Source: Chelydra serpentina (lineage: Eukaryota > Chordata > Testudines > Chelydridae). From it: a stretch of DNA of 64,000 nucleotides. A program made the translations under genes and the position numbers. Under the pieces are notes generated by a model. It was not told the origin of the DNA. It saw nothing but the letters and a program-made list of their open reading frames with translations, and made no database searches. Positions 51,649-61,521 of this stretch are shown piece after piece. Each line of letters opens with the position of its first letter. Within the stretch, counting starts at the first letter, position 1. The stretch spans positions 1,116,001-1,180,000 of the forward strand of contig JBAIAC010000001.1 of assembly GCA_037349315.1 (NCBI GenBank), read 5' to 3'.

Positions 51649-52443
51649 ATGTCTGTAAGCGAGACCATGGTAAAACTGGATCTTGCCAGACTCGAAATAA
51701 CAGAGAAAGAAAACGAACATCGAAGACTAATCGAATTACGTACGCTAGAAATTAGTGCAGAGGCAGAGGCCCACAAGAGAGCTGCTGAAGCAGAGGAGCC
51801 GGCCCACAAGAGAGCTGCTGAAGCAGAGGAGCTGGCCCACAAGAGAGCTATGGAAGCAGAAAGAATCAGGGAGGAGGTGGCCCACAAGAGCGCTATGGAG
51901 GCCCAGAAGCATGAACTGGCTATTGCAGAGTTGAAGAGTCGAAACCCTTCAGCTGCCGGCTCCACTTCCCCAAAAATCCACAAATGGGAGCGTCTATGCC
52001 CCCAGTATGATGAATCCAAGGATATAGCCGAATATTTTATCACCTTCGAGAGACTGTGCTCCCTCCATGCGATCCCTGAAGATCAAAAAATGACCACCTT
52101 GATAGCCAAATTGACTGGCAGAGCTCTGGACATATTCAATAAGATGCCCATTGGTGATGCCTCCAATTATGGTAAATTTAAGGAACTGGTTTTGAAACAG
52201 TTTCAGGTTACACCTGAAACCTACAGGGTTAAATTCAAGAGTCTTAAGAGGGGAGATGGATTAAGTAATGTGGTTTATGCAAATGAAATGACAGATCTGG
52301 TAGATAAGTGGGTGAGGGGAAAAGACATTACAAGCTTTGAAGGAATGTGTGATTTGGTTGCTCAGGAGCAATTCCTGAATATGTGCAGTGATGATGTAAA
52401 ACAGTACTTGTGGGACAAAAAGGTAAAGCAGAGGGTGAATTAG
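51649..52443 (+). pseudogene. Gmr1-like gag with SCAN-like C-terminal capsid domain
   Basis: 264 codons: residues 1-100 are a coiled-coil-like, Glu/Ala/Lys-rich region with three imperfect repeats of AHKRAAEAEE. Residues 105-180 form the capsid N-terminal part (KIHKWERLCPQYDESKDIAE, ALDIFNKMP). Residues 185-262 resemble a SCAN domain (ELVLKQFQVTPETYRVKFKS, DLVAQEQFLNMCSDDVKQYL). Family knowledge: the vertebrate SCAN domain derives from the gag of Gmr1-like elements. The frame ends at 52443 because of a frameshift near 52425 (CAAAAAGGTAAAG). In the next frame GKAEGELAGFADSYEQAQ continues toward the zinc knuckle. Confidence 0.8.
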
Positions 52444-52811
52444 CTGGGTTTGCAGACTCTTATGAGCAGGCGCAAGCTGCAATTAAGCATAACCCACTGG
52501 CAGAGGGGTACTGGGTTGGGGGAAAACAGAGTTACCGTTTTACCCCTGGGAAAAAGGAGGCTGGGCGCTCACCTCCCCATTCCCCTATTACTCGTCCCAA
52601 ATTCCCTGTACAATCAGAGGAGCCCAGGAGGTGCTATCAGTGTAAGTCCACCGAGCACCTGAGAGATAAGTATCCCCTGCTGAGTGAAAACAGGCATCAA
52701 ATGGCCCATGAAGCTGCTGCTTCTCAAAGTCCGGCTGCTGCCTCTTTCCACACAGGGTTTGTGAAGTTGATGTCTACACCTCCAAGCAGTGAGCATGTGC
52801 ATGCTGTTTAA
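52410..52811 (+). pseudogene. Gmr1-like gag end: zinc knuckle with lost cysteine
   Basis: Continuation after the frameshift: FADSYEQAQAAIKHNPLA, then SEEPRRCYQCKSTEHLRDKY. A CCHC knuckle is C-x2-C-x4-H-x4-C; here the last Cys is Tyr (codon 52671-52673), so zinc binding is impaired. The frame stops at TAA 52809-52811, directly before the protease. Family role: binding the element RNA during packaging. Confidence 0.75.
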
Positions 52812-53710
52812 CTGAATGGGAAATTAATCACTGGGTTGAGAGATACAGGTGCTGAAATTTCTATAGTCAGGAGGGACCTGATCCGAGAGAAGGATTGGTT
52901 GCTAGGTAAAGTGGCGGAATTGGAACTGGTGGGAGGCTACAAAGTCATTGCATCTTTGGCTAAAGTACACACGCAAACTGAAGATTTGCAGGCTGAGCTA
53001 ACCGTGGCAACAGTATCACACAATTTTGCACCGTTTCTACTGGGAAATGATTTCTTTACTGTGGCAGAATCTGTCCCAGGGCTAGGTGGCAGGAAGCAGG
53101 AACCTTGTGCTGAAAACCCCAGCGTGGGGGGAGAAGTCACAGGGACTGCAGCTGTGGGGGCAGAGAGGGCTGTGGCCAGTTCCTGCCCTGTAATTATCTC
53201 CCCGGGGGAGGAGAATGTTCTACCTCATAGCAAGGGGGGAATTTTCCTGGCCACTGAAGGGTCTGTCTTAGCTTGCAGCTGTGAGCCCACAGCTGGACCA
53301 GGGTCACCTTTGGACACAGGAGTGTCTGGCCCAGAGGGAAGCCCAGGGAGGGAAGGTGAGGAGGGGCCAGAGAGCCAGCCCACCTTTTGTCAGGAGGATC
53401 TTGCCCAGCAGGAGGGTGAAAAGTCTGTATTTAGGGTGCCAGACCCCGATCCTGTGGATCAGGTTAGAAGGGAAAGCTGGGGGTCAGACCTCCTGGAGGG
53501 GGGAGTCCGTCCAGCTGACCTGTGGGGAACAGATACTGGGGTGTCCAAGAAAGAGGTTGTTCTTGCTACATTGGTAGGAGGTAAACCTCTCTCTTCAAAG
53601 CAGAAGGGAGCGAATCTCTGCGTGGGTGAAGCCCCAGCGGGGGGCGGGGGGAACCAGCCCAGAGAAATTCCAGAGGCAGAGTGCCTATCAGGGTACACAG
53701 ATGTGGTGGT
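52812..53710 (+). pseudogene. Gmr1-like aspartic protease and linker
   Basis: After the stop at 52811 the same frame gives LNGKLITGLRDTGAEISIVR, VAELELVGGYKVIASLAKVH and VSHNFAPFLLGNDFF. DTGA is the aspartic protease active site, and LLGNDFF corresponds to the (I/L)LG.D flap-end motif. A weakly conserved linker follows (53070-53700, Gly/Glu/Pro-rich). The frame is open until it runs into LINE sequence at 53712. The ATG at 52836 is probably not a true start; PR should be made as part of a gag-pol fusion. Confidence 0.75.
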
Positions 53711-53711
53711 T

Positions 53712-54917
53712 GTTGTTGTTGTTGGCGTCCGTTAGTCTCAAGAGACGATGGATATGCGCCCATGGGGAATATTTAGTTGATGGTTGTGCGGCGTCTGTTG
53801 TGGCTGTAGAGCCCCACACGGGAGTGGCAGTCTCGATTGCATTTGCTGCATTTGAAGGCGATGTCAGCTGTGGGTTGGAGCCGCTGATTCCTTTTTCGTT
53901 GAACCCGCTTTTCCTCGGCAAGCTGCCGCAGCTTGTCTTCACCAGTTTTCAATCCAGCAGTCAGAGCGTGTCTCCATCTGCATCTGTCCTGGGCAAGCTC
54001 TTCCCAGCTGTTGATGTCGATTTGAACAGTCTTCTGGTCCCTCTTACAGACATCATTGAAGTGAAGGTGGGGCCGTCCTGTAGCTCTGTTTCCGGAGGCA
54101 AGTTCAGCACACAACAGATCTTTGGGGATCCGTCCATCTTCTATGCGACTTAGATGGCCAAGCCATCTGAGGCGGCGTTGACGGAGGAGAGTGAACATGC
54201 TGGAGATGTTGGCACGTTCCAGCACCTCGTTGTTCATTATTCGATCACTCCAAGTGATCCCGAGTATGCGACGGAGGCAGTGCATGTGGAAGGTATTCAG
54301 TCTCTTTTCTTGCGAAGCGTAGGGGGTCCAAGTTTCGCTGGCGTAGAGAAGAGTGTTTAGCACACATGCACGGTACACAGCGACCTTTGTGTTGATGGTC
54401 AGCATGTTGTTGTTCCACGCTCTCTGTGACAAACTGGCCAAAATTGTGAAGGCCTTGCCGATTCTACGGTTGATCTCAGGGTCCAGTGAGAGATTGCCCG
54501 TGATGGTAGATCCGAGGTAGGTGAACTGACTGACCACCTCTAGCACATAGTCATTGATGGCAATGCTTGGATGTTCTGCATCCTGGGCCATAACTTTGGT
54601 CTTCTGAAGATTGATTGTCAACCTGAACTCTTCGCAAGCTCTGGAAAAGCGGTCAATCAGACGCTGGAGATCGATTTCTGTGTGGGTGGCCAGGGCAGCG
54701 TTGTCTGCAAACAGAATGTCTCTTATTGTTGCCTCCCGTACCTTGCTTTTGGCCTTTAGTCGAGCCAGATTGAAAAATCTCCCATCAGACCAGGTGTGGA
54801 GATAGACTCCCTCTGTGGAATTTCCAAAGGCACGTTTCAGCAACGCTGCGAAGAAGATGCCGAAGAGTGTGGGAGCGAGAACGCAGCCTTGTTTTACTCC
54901 ACTGTGGATATCGAAGG
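53712..54917 (-). mobile_element. Non-CR1 LINE fragment, RT C-terminal half, with GTT/AAC tail
   Basis: Plus-strand GTGGTTGTTGTTGTTGTTGG at 53705-53724 is the simple-sequence tail of a minus-strand LINE. The element ends at 54917, head to head with the 5' end of a plus-strand CR1. It encodes the C-terminal half of an APE-type LINE ORF. The exact clade (RTE-like or other) cannot be fixed by eye. Confidence 0.75.
53773..54843 (-). pseudogene. LINE reverse transcriptase C-terminal half (FADN)
   Basis: A 356-codon open frame: IRDILFADNAALATHTEIDL, RLTINLQKTKVMAQDAEHPS, FTYLGSTITGNLSLDPEINR, RVYRACVLNTLLYASETW-like string (KVAVYRACVLNTLLYASETW), LRRILGITWSDRIMNNEVLE, RQRRLRWLGHLSRIEDGRIP and at the end a zinc-finger-like CSKCNRDCHSRVGLYSHNRR. 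The catalytic FADD reads FADN (complement at 54700-54702), so it is inactive. The N-terminal endonuclease and first RT blocks are missing. The end of this frame next to 54843 is antisense to the N-terminal codons of the neighbouring CR1 ORF. Confidence 0.75.
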
Positions 54918-57685
54918 TGAGTTATCTTAAATGCCTATACACAAATGCAAGAAGCCTGGGGAACAAGCAGGGAGAACTGGAAGTCCTGGCACAGTCAAGG
55001 AATTATGATGTAATTGGAATAACAGAGACTTGGTGGGATAACTCACACGATTGGAGTACTGTCATGGATGGATATAAACTGTTCAGGAAGGATAGGCAGG
55101 TCAGAAAAGGTGGGGGAGTTGCGTTGTATGTAAGAGAGCAGTATGAGTGCTCAGAGCTCCAGTATGAAACTGCAGAAAAACCTGAGAGTCTCTGGATTAA
55201 ATTGAGAAGTGTGAGCAACAAGGGTAATGTCGTGGTGGGAGTCTGCTACAGACCACCAGACCAGGGGGATGAGGTGGACGAGGCTTTCTTCCAGCAACTA
55301 ACAGAAGTTACTAGATCACAGGCCCTGGTTCTCATGGGTGACTTTAATCACCCCGATATCTGCTGGGAGAGCAATACAGCGGTGCACAGACAATCCAGGA
55401 AGTTTTTGGAAAGTGTAGGGGAAAATTTCCTGGTGCAATTGCTGGAGGAACCAACTAGGGGAAAAGCTCTTCTTGACCTGCTGCTCACAAACAGGGAAGA
55501 AATAGTAGAGGAAGCAATAGTGGATGGGAACCTGGGAGGCAGTGACCATGAGATGGTCGAGTTCAGGATCCTGACACAAGGAAGAAAGGAGAGCAGTAGA
55601 ATACAGACCCTGGACTTCAGAAAAGCAGACTTTGACTCCCTCAGGGAACTGATGGGCAAGGTCCCCTGGGAGAATAACATGACGGGGAAAGGAGTCGAGG
55701 AAAGCTGGCTGTATTTTAAAGAACCCTTATTGAGGTTGCAGGAACAAACCATCCCGATGTGTAGAAAGAAAAGTAAATATGGCAGGCGACCAGCTTGGCT
55801 TAACAGTGAAATCCTTGCTCGTCTTAAACACAAAAAAGCAGCTTACAAGAAGTGGAAGATTGGACAAATGACCAGGGAGGAGTATAAAAATATTGTTCAG
55901 GCATGCAGGAGTGAAATTAGGAAGGCCAAATCACACTTGGAGTTGCAGCTAGCTGGAGATGTTAGGAGTAACAAGAAGGATTTCTTCAGGTATGTGAGCA
56001 ACAAGAAGAAAGTCAAGGAAAGTGTGGGCCCCTTGCTGAATGAGGGAGGGAACCTAGTGACAGAGGATGTGGAGAAAGCTAGTGTACTCAATGCTTTTTT
56101 TGCCTCTGTCTTCACAGACAAGGTCAGCTCCCAGGCGGCTGCACTCCGCAGCACGGTATGGGGAGGAGGTGACCAGCCCTCTGTGGAGAAAGAAGTAGTT
56201 CGGGACTATTTAGAAAAGCTGGACGAACACAAGTCCATGGGGCCGGATGCACTGCATCCGAGGGTGCTAAAGGAGTTGGCCGATGTGATTGCAGAGCCAT
56301 TGGCCATTATCTTTGACAAATCATGGCAATCGGGGGAGGTCCCGGATGACTGGAAAAAAGCTAATGTAGTGCCCATCTTTAAAAAAGGGAAGAAGGAAGA
56401 TCCGGGGAACTACAGGCCAGTCAGTCTCACCACAGTCCCTGGAAAAATTATGGAACAGGTCCTCAAGGAATCAATTCTGAACCACTTAAAGGAGGGGAAA
56501 GTGATCAGGAACAGTCAGCATGGATTCATCAAGGGCAAGTCATGCCTGACTAACCTAATTGCCTTCTATGATGAGATAACTGGTTCTGTGGATGAGGGGA
56601 AAGCAGTGGATGTGCTATTTCTTGACTTTAGCAAAGCTTTTGATACAGTCTCCCACAGTGTTCTTGCCAGCAAGTTAAAGAAGTATGGGCTGGATGAATG
56701 GACGGTAAGGTGGATAGAAAACTGGCTGGATGGTCGTGCTCAACGGGTAGTGATCAATGGCTCCATGTCTAGTTGGCAGCCGGTATCAAGTGGAGTGCCC
56801 CAAGGGTCGGTGCTGGGGCCGGTTTTGTTCAATATCTTCATCAACGACCTGGAGGATGGTGTGGACTGCACCCTTAGCAAGTTTGCAGATGACACTAAAC
56901 TGGGAGGAGTGGTTGATACGCTGGAGGGTAGGGACAGGATACAGAGGGACCTAGACAAATTAGAGGATTGGGCCAAAAGAAATCTGATGAGGTTCAACAA
57001 AGACAAGTGCAGAGTCCTGCACTTAGGACGGAAGAATCCCATGCACTGCTACAGACTAGGGACCGAATGGCTGGGCAGCAGTTCTGCAGAAAAGGACCTA
57101 GGGGTTACAGTGGACCAAAAGCTGAATATGAGTCAACAGTGTGGCCTTGTTGCCAAGAAGGCTAACGGCATTTTGGGCTGTATAAGTAGGGGCATTTCCA
57201 GCAGATCAAGGGACGTGATTATTCCCCTCTATTCGGCACTGGTGAGGCCTCATTTGGAGTACTGTGTCCAGTTTTGGGCCCCACACTACAAGAAGGATGT
57301 GGATAAATTGGAAAGAGTCCAACGGAGGGCAACAAAAATGATTAGGGGGCTGGAGCACATGACGTATGAGGAGAGGCTGAGGGAACTGGGATTGTCTAGC
57401 CTGCAGAAGAGAAGAGTGAGGGGGGATTTGATAGCTGCTTTCAACTACCTAAAAGGGGGTTCCAAAGAGGATAGATCTAGACTGTTCTCAGTGGTAGAAG
57501 ATGACAGAACAAGGAGTAATGGTCTCAAGTTGCAGAGGGGGAGGTTTAGGTTGGATATTAGGAAAAACTTTTTCATTAGGAGGGTGGTGAAGCACTGGAA
57601 TGGGTTACCTAGGGAGGTTGTGGAATCTCCTTCCTTAGAGGTTTTTAAGGTCAGGCTTGACAAAGCCCTGGCTGGGATGATCTAG
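54918..57685 (+). CDS. CR1 ORF2 protein: APE endonuclease and reverse transcriptase, open
   Basis: About 922 element codons without a stop. The frame is open from 54815, but its first 34 codons are antisense of the neighbouring LINE. Endonuclease: [34 protein letters not shown] (catalytic Glu), [28 protein letters not shown] (Asp, Asn) and [13 protein letters not shown] (Asp-His). [49 protein letters not shown] and [14 protein letters not shown] (FADD intact). C-terminal: [19 protein letters not shown] and [19 protein letters not shown]. All catalytic residues I can check are present. Without ORF1 and its promoter the copy is not autonomous. Confidence 0.85.
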
Positions 57686-57771
57686 TTGGGGTTGGTCCTG
57701 CTTTGAGCAGGGGGTTGGACTAGATGACCTCCTGAGGTCCCTTCCAACCCTGAGATTCTATGATTCTATGA
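54918..57771 (+). mobile_element. Young CR1 LINE with uninterrupted ORF2, 5' truncated
   Basis: From TTATCTTAAATGCCTATACA (endonuclease start) to the terminal ATTCTATGATTCTATGAT. Near-identical to the copy at 30644-33010. It joins a minus-strand LINE at its 5' side (54917) and integrase sequence of the Gmr1-like element at its 3' side (57772). The 3' UTR words GGTTGGTCCTGCTTTGAGCA and GGACTAGATGACCTCCTGAG are those used by the turtle SINE tail. It lacks the 5' UTR and ORF1. Confidence 0.9.
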
Positions 57772-58785
57772 TAGGCTGAGGAAGAATTTCTACTGGCCAG
57801 GGATACAGAATGATGTGAGGGATTATTGTAGGACTTGTGTGGTGTTTCAGGAGAGGAAGAAGCCGGGGGGGACCCCAGAAGGCTCCGCTGCATCCCTTGC
57901 CCATCATCCAGGAGGCGTTCCAAAGTGTGGCAATAAACATAGTGGGTCCTATGCCACGCCCCACTCGGAGGGGGAACAAGTATATCTTGGTGGTAGTAGA
58001 CTTCGCCACTCGGTACCCTGAGGCAATTGCACTGTTTAACATAGAAGCCAAAACAGTGGCAAGAGCCCTGCTCACCATATTCAGCAGAGTGGACTTCCCT
58101 AAGGAGATTTTGTCTGATCGGGGGGAAAACTTTATGTCACAGTTGTTCAATGAGCTATGGAGTTGTTCAATGAGTGTGTGGAGTGAAACAGCTTAAAACG
58201 GCCCCCTACCACTCCCAGGCCAATGGGCTGGTGGAAAGATTCAATGGGACCCTAAAATCCATGCGGGGATGTATACTAAGAAAAGGGGCCAGAGTTGGGA
58301 TGAGCTATTGCCATTCCTGCTGTATGCCTACAGGGAGGTACCCCAAGAGTCCACGGGATTTTCCCCATTTGACCTTCTGTATGGGAGGAAGGTGAGGGGA
58401 CCTCTCGATCTCATCAGGAATACCTGGGAAGGGTGCAACATGGTAAGGGAGGAACCCGTGACTGAATAAATCCAGAGGTTCAGAAGGGAGTTAAAAGACA
58501 TGATGGAAATTGTCCAAAACAACCTCCAGAATAGTCAGGCCAAGCAAAAGGAGCGGTACGATAAAAATACTTGTAAGCGCACTTTTGACGTAGGGGATTT
58601 GGTCATGGTACTTAGCCCTGCCAAAAAGTTCAAGATGCAAAACTCCTGAGAGGGGCCCTTTGAAGTGGTGGAAGTGGCGAATGAGGACACATATAGTTAA
58701 AAAGCCCCTGGATGGTGCTGTGCCCCAACTGGTACATGTAAACAGACTCAAGGCCTATCACAGTAGAATGGCCGGGGTAAACATG
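57772..58785 (+). pseudogene. Gmr1-like integrase, located before RT
   Basis: Begins within the zinc-binding domain: RLRKNFYWPGIQNDVRDYCR, TCVVFQERKK with the CxxC pair; the two His residues that should precede are missing, lost where the LINEs inserted. Core: NIVGPMPRPTRRGNKYILVV, VDFATRYPEAIALF, FPKEILSDRGENFMSQLF and, after a frame break caused by a duplicated 19-bp word (GTTGTTCAATGAG, 58142-58180), PYHSQANGLVERFNGTLKSM. The D, D and E of the DDE triad are visible. C-terminal GPFEVVEVANE and LVHVNRLKAYHS fit the GPY/F module. Three or more frame changes and stops. The protein would insert the cDNA into host DNA. Confidence 0.8.
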
Positions 58786-59640
58786 ATCTGTTGTGTCGAA
58801 GGGGAAACTGAGGCACGCCCACTCCCTGATCTGATGGCTGAATGCCAAGATGGGTCAACCCTGAAAAGTATAGAAAGCTGTAGTCAGCTGATGCCAGTCG
58901 AACTGAAGGAAGCGTTGTCAACGCTGCAGAAGTACAGCGAGGTATTTTCCAACAAACCAGGGAGGACGCACTTACTGTCCCATAGAATCCTCACGAAAGG
59001 GGCACAGCCTCCTCCTTCCAGGCCTTACAGGGCCACCGGCCAGGTGAAGGAGCAAATTCAGGCTGAGATACAAAGCATGTTGGACTTGGGGGTGATTAAG
59101 GATTCGGACAGTGCGTGGGCTTCCCCTGTGGTCTTGGTCCCCAAGAGAGATGGCACCGTTAGATTTTGTGTAGACTATAGAAAGCTCAGTGCTGTCACTG
59201 TAACAGATGCATACCCCATGCCAAGAATTGATGACATGCTGGATGTGCTGAGCCAAGCCAAGTACCTTAGTACCTTTGATCTGACCAAAGGTTACTGGCA
59301 GATCCCTCTGGAGGGAGAGGCCCAACAAAAATCAGCTTTTATCACTGATATAGGGCTCTGTGAATTTACAGTGTTACCCTTTGGGTTGGTAAATGCGGGT
59401 GCAACCTTCCAGAGACTGGTCAACCGAGTGTTAAATGGTTTGCAGAATTATACTAGAGCATACATAGATGACATTATTGTATTCAGCAACACCTGGGGTG
59501 ACCACAAAGAGCACCTGCAAGTTGTGCTATCAAAGCTCAAAGAGGCGGGGCTAACTGCAAAGCCCTCTAAGTGCAAGGTAGGGGCAGCCAGAGTCCCTTA
59601 TCTGGGCCACTGGGTTGCGGGGGGGGAATATCCCCCGACC
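58786..59640 (+). pseudogene. Gmr1-like reverse transcriptase
   Basis: The open frame 58660-59664 holds SNKPGRTHLLSHRILTKGAQ, IQSMLDLGVIKDSDSAWASP, VVLVPKRDGTVRFCVDYRKL, DAYPMPRIDDMLDVLSQAKY, STFDLTKGYWQIPLE, FTVLPFGLVNAGATFQRLVN and AYIDDIIVFSNTW (YIDD at 59461-59472, intact), then PSKCKVGAARVPYLGHWV. All seven RT blocks are present and the catalytic Asp residues are kept. The frame is lost in a G run near 59620-59630. It lies downstream of integrase, unlike in normal Ty3/Gypsy elements. Confidence 0.88.
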
Positions 59641-60273
59641 CTCTTAAGGTGGCAGCCGTCGTGAAAAGGCCTGTACCCCAGACTAAAAGGCAAGTCCAAT
59701 CCTTCATAGGCTTGGCAAACTATTACGGGAGGTTTGTGGAGGGGTTTAGTGACATTGTATCCCCAATCACAAGCTTATGTAAAAAGCATCAGCCTAATAA
59801 GGTAATTTGGTCAGAGGCGTGCCAGGAAGGCTTCAACAAGGTAAAAGCACTCCGGTCTGTGGAGCCTGTGCTGGCCAGCCCAGACTTCGATAAGCCTTTT
59901 GAATTGTGCACTGATGCATCAGACACAGGGTTGGGTGCTGTACTGATGCAAACAGGGGAAGACAGCAAGAAGCATCCCATTGCCTTCCTGAGCAAAAAAG
60001 CTGTCCCCTGCCGAACAGAATGACTCCGTCATAGAGAAGGAGTGCTATGCCATTGTGTGGGCCGTCAAACAATTAAGGCCATACCTCTTTAATAGGAGGT
60101 TTAGAATTCTAACTGACCATTCACCATTGGTATGGCTTCACCGTACTAAGGGCACAAACTCCAAACTGCTAAGCTGGAGCCTGGTCCTACAGGAGTTTGA
60201 CATGGAGATTATGCATATTAAAGGAAAGGAGAACTGGGTAGCCGATGCCCTGTCCAGAAAAGAGGAATTTTAG
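59640..60273 (+). pseudogene. Gmr1-like RNase H
   Basis: PLKVAAVVKRPVPQTKRQVQ, SFIGLANYYGRFVEGFSDIV and SPITSLCKKHQPNKVIWSEA form the connection. RNase H: FELCTDASDTGLGAVLMQTG (first catalytic Asp), AIVWAVKQLRPYLFNRRFRI (E replaced or shifted), LTDHSPLVWL (Asp) and HIKGKENWVADALSR (Asp). Two frames are used because of one extra base near 60000 (AAAAAAGC) after FLSKK. The stop is at 60271-60273 and the 3' LTR begins 60 bases later. It degrades the RNA strand during cDNA synthesis. Confidence 0.82.
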
Positions 60274-60322
60274 GTGTACTGCCTCCGCCATGGACAGTGT
60301 CCAAGTCTCTGGCAGTATGTTC

Positions 60323-60332
60323 AGGAGGAGGG
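60323..60332 (+). other. Polypurine tract
   Basis: AGGAGGAGGG ends directly at the first base of the 3' LTR, the place and composition expected of the plus-strand primer of an LTR retrotransposon. Confidence 0.75.
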
Positions 60333-61521
60333 TGTGATGGTGTACCCCATAAGGCTTATGGGGAGATGCTTATAAATGTATATATGATATAACTGGAATA
60401 TGTTTTATGCTACATGTGCCATGTAACATATCTCTGTAAAAGTTATGATCTACTGAATCTAGTCCTCCTGTTTGTATGCATGTATCATTTTTGTAGTTGA
60501 AGTTATGAATATTGGTTGTATATTTGCTGGTTTTATACATAGCCTTTGTAAGAGCATTGGAACAATGTCTGGAGAACGGAATGTGCAGGTTAAGAGCCCA
60601 ATCAAGGAACACTTGACAGACAAAAGAAGTTGCAGACACCAATCCACATCTGAGCTCGGCCAGGAATGTGGCTGGGCTGGTAACTGAGTTGTGCATGGAC
60701 ATGTGACTTGCCCAGGTGACCCCAAAACTCCATTTTGTAACTGGATGCTACACAGGGAGAGAGAGAGGGGTCTCTACCCAGAGGAGAAAGTCTATTTAAA
60801 CCCCTGGGAGACCTTTCCATCTTGTCTTCAGCTGGCTAAAGAGAGAGCCTCTCCACCCCCGAACGACACACCTGAAAGAGACTGGAACAAAGGACAAGGA
60901 CAATAGGGGGTGTGAGTGATTGCTGGACCCAGGCTAGGAGGACCATAGCCTGTAAAAGGAAGTTTACTGGAACTGGCGAGGTTTTTATCTGTATTCAGTT
61001 TGATTAGACATAGACTTGCGTGTTTTATTTTATTTTACTTAGTAATTCACTTTGTTCTGTCTGTTATTACTTGGAACCACATAAATCCTACTTTCTGTAC
61101 TTATTAAAATAACTTTTTACTTATTAAGTAACCTGGAGTACGTGTTAGTACCTGGAGGGGAGCAAACAGCTGTGCATACGTCTCTATCTGTGAAATAGAG
61201 GGCAAACTATTTATGAGTTTACCCTGTATAAGCTTTATACAGGGTAAAACAGATTTATTCAGGGTTTGAATCCCATTGGGAGTTGGGCACCTGGGTGTCA
61301 AAGGCTAGAACACTTCCTAAGCTGCTTCCAGGCAAGCCTACAGCTGTTAGGGGACGTGCCTCAGACCTGGGTCTGGGTTTGCATCAGGCTAGCAGGTCTG
61401 GCTCAAACCAGACAGGATTCTGGAGTCCCAAGCTGGAAAAGGTAGGAAAGCAGGGGCAGGAGTAGTCTTGGCACACCAGGTGGCAGCTCCAAGGGGGTTT
61501 CTGTGATACCAACCCGTCACA
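60333..61521 (+). repeat. Gmr1-like element 3' LTR, 1189 bp
   Basis: TGTGATGGTGTACCCCAT at the start and AACCCGTCACA at the end. It differs from the 5' LTR by many substitutions and some small insertions (for example CAATCAAGGAACACTTGACA at 60599-60618). The TATA area reads TCTATTTAAACCCC where the 5' LTR has TATAAAATCCC. The segment 60604-61020 is duplicated as an inverted copy at 61664-62080. Confidence 0.85.
60604..61020 (+). repeat. Left arm of a 417-bp inverted repeat (within the 3' LTR)
   Basis: AAGGAACACTTGACAGAC to GACATAGACTTGCG matches the complement of 61664-62080 almost perfectly; by eye the only clear difference is ACTGAG against ACTGCG near 60686. The arms are 643 bp apart. Confidence 0.85.

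Larger units (their letters stand above)
50224..61521 (+). mobile_element. Gmr1-like Ty3/Gypsy retrotransposon (LTR, gag, PR, INT, RT, RNase H, LTR), 11.3 kb with nested LINEs
   Basis: Two LTRs flank, in order, a SCAN-like gag, a zinc knuckle and protease, a LINE-filled gap (53712-57771), integrase, then RT and RNase H. Integrase before RT is the Ty1/copia-like order that marks the Gmr1 group of deuterostome Ty3/Gypsy elements. The LTRs differ at roughly one base in 10-13 over the first 250 bp, so the insertion is old or recombinant. Every coding part has a frameshift or stop. No matching target duplication is seen (CATGG before, GCGGC after). Confidence 0.85.
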
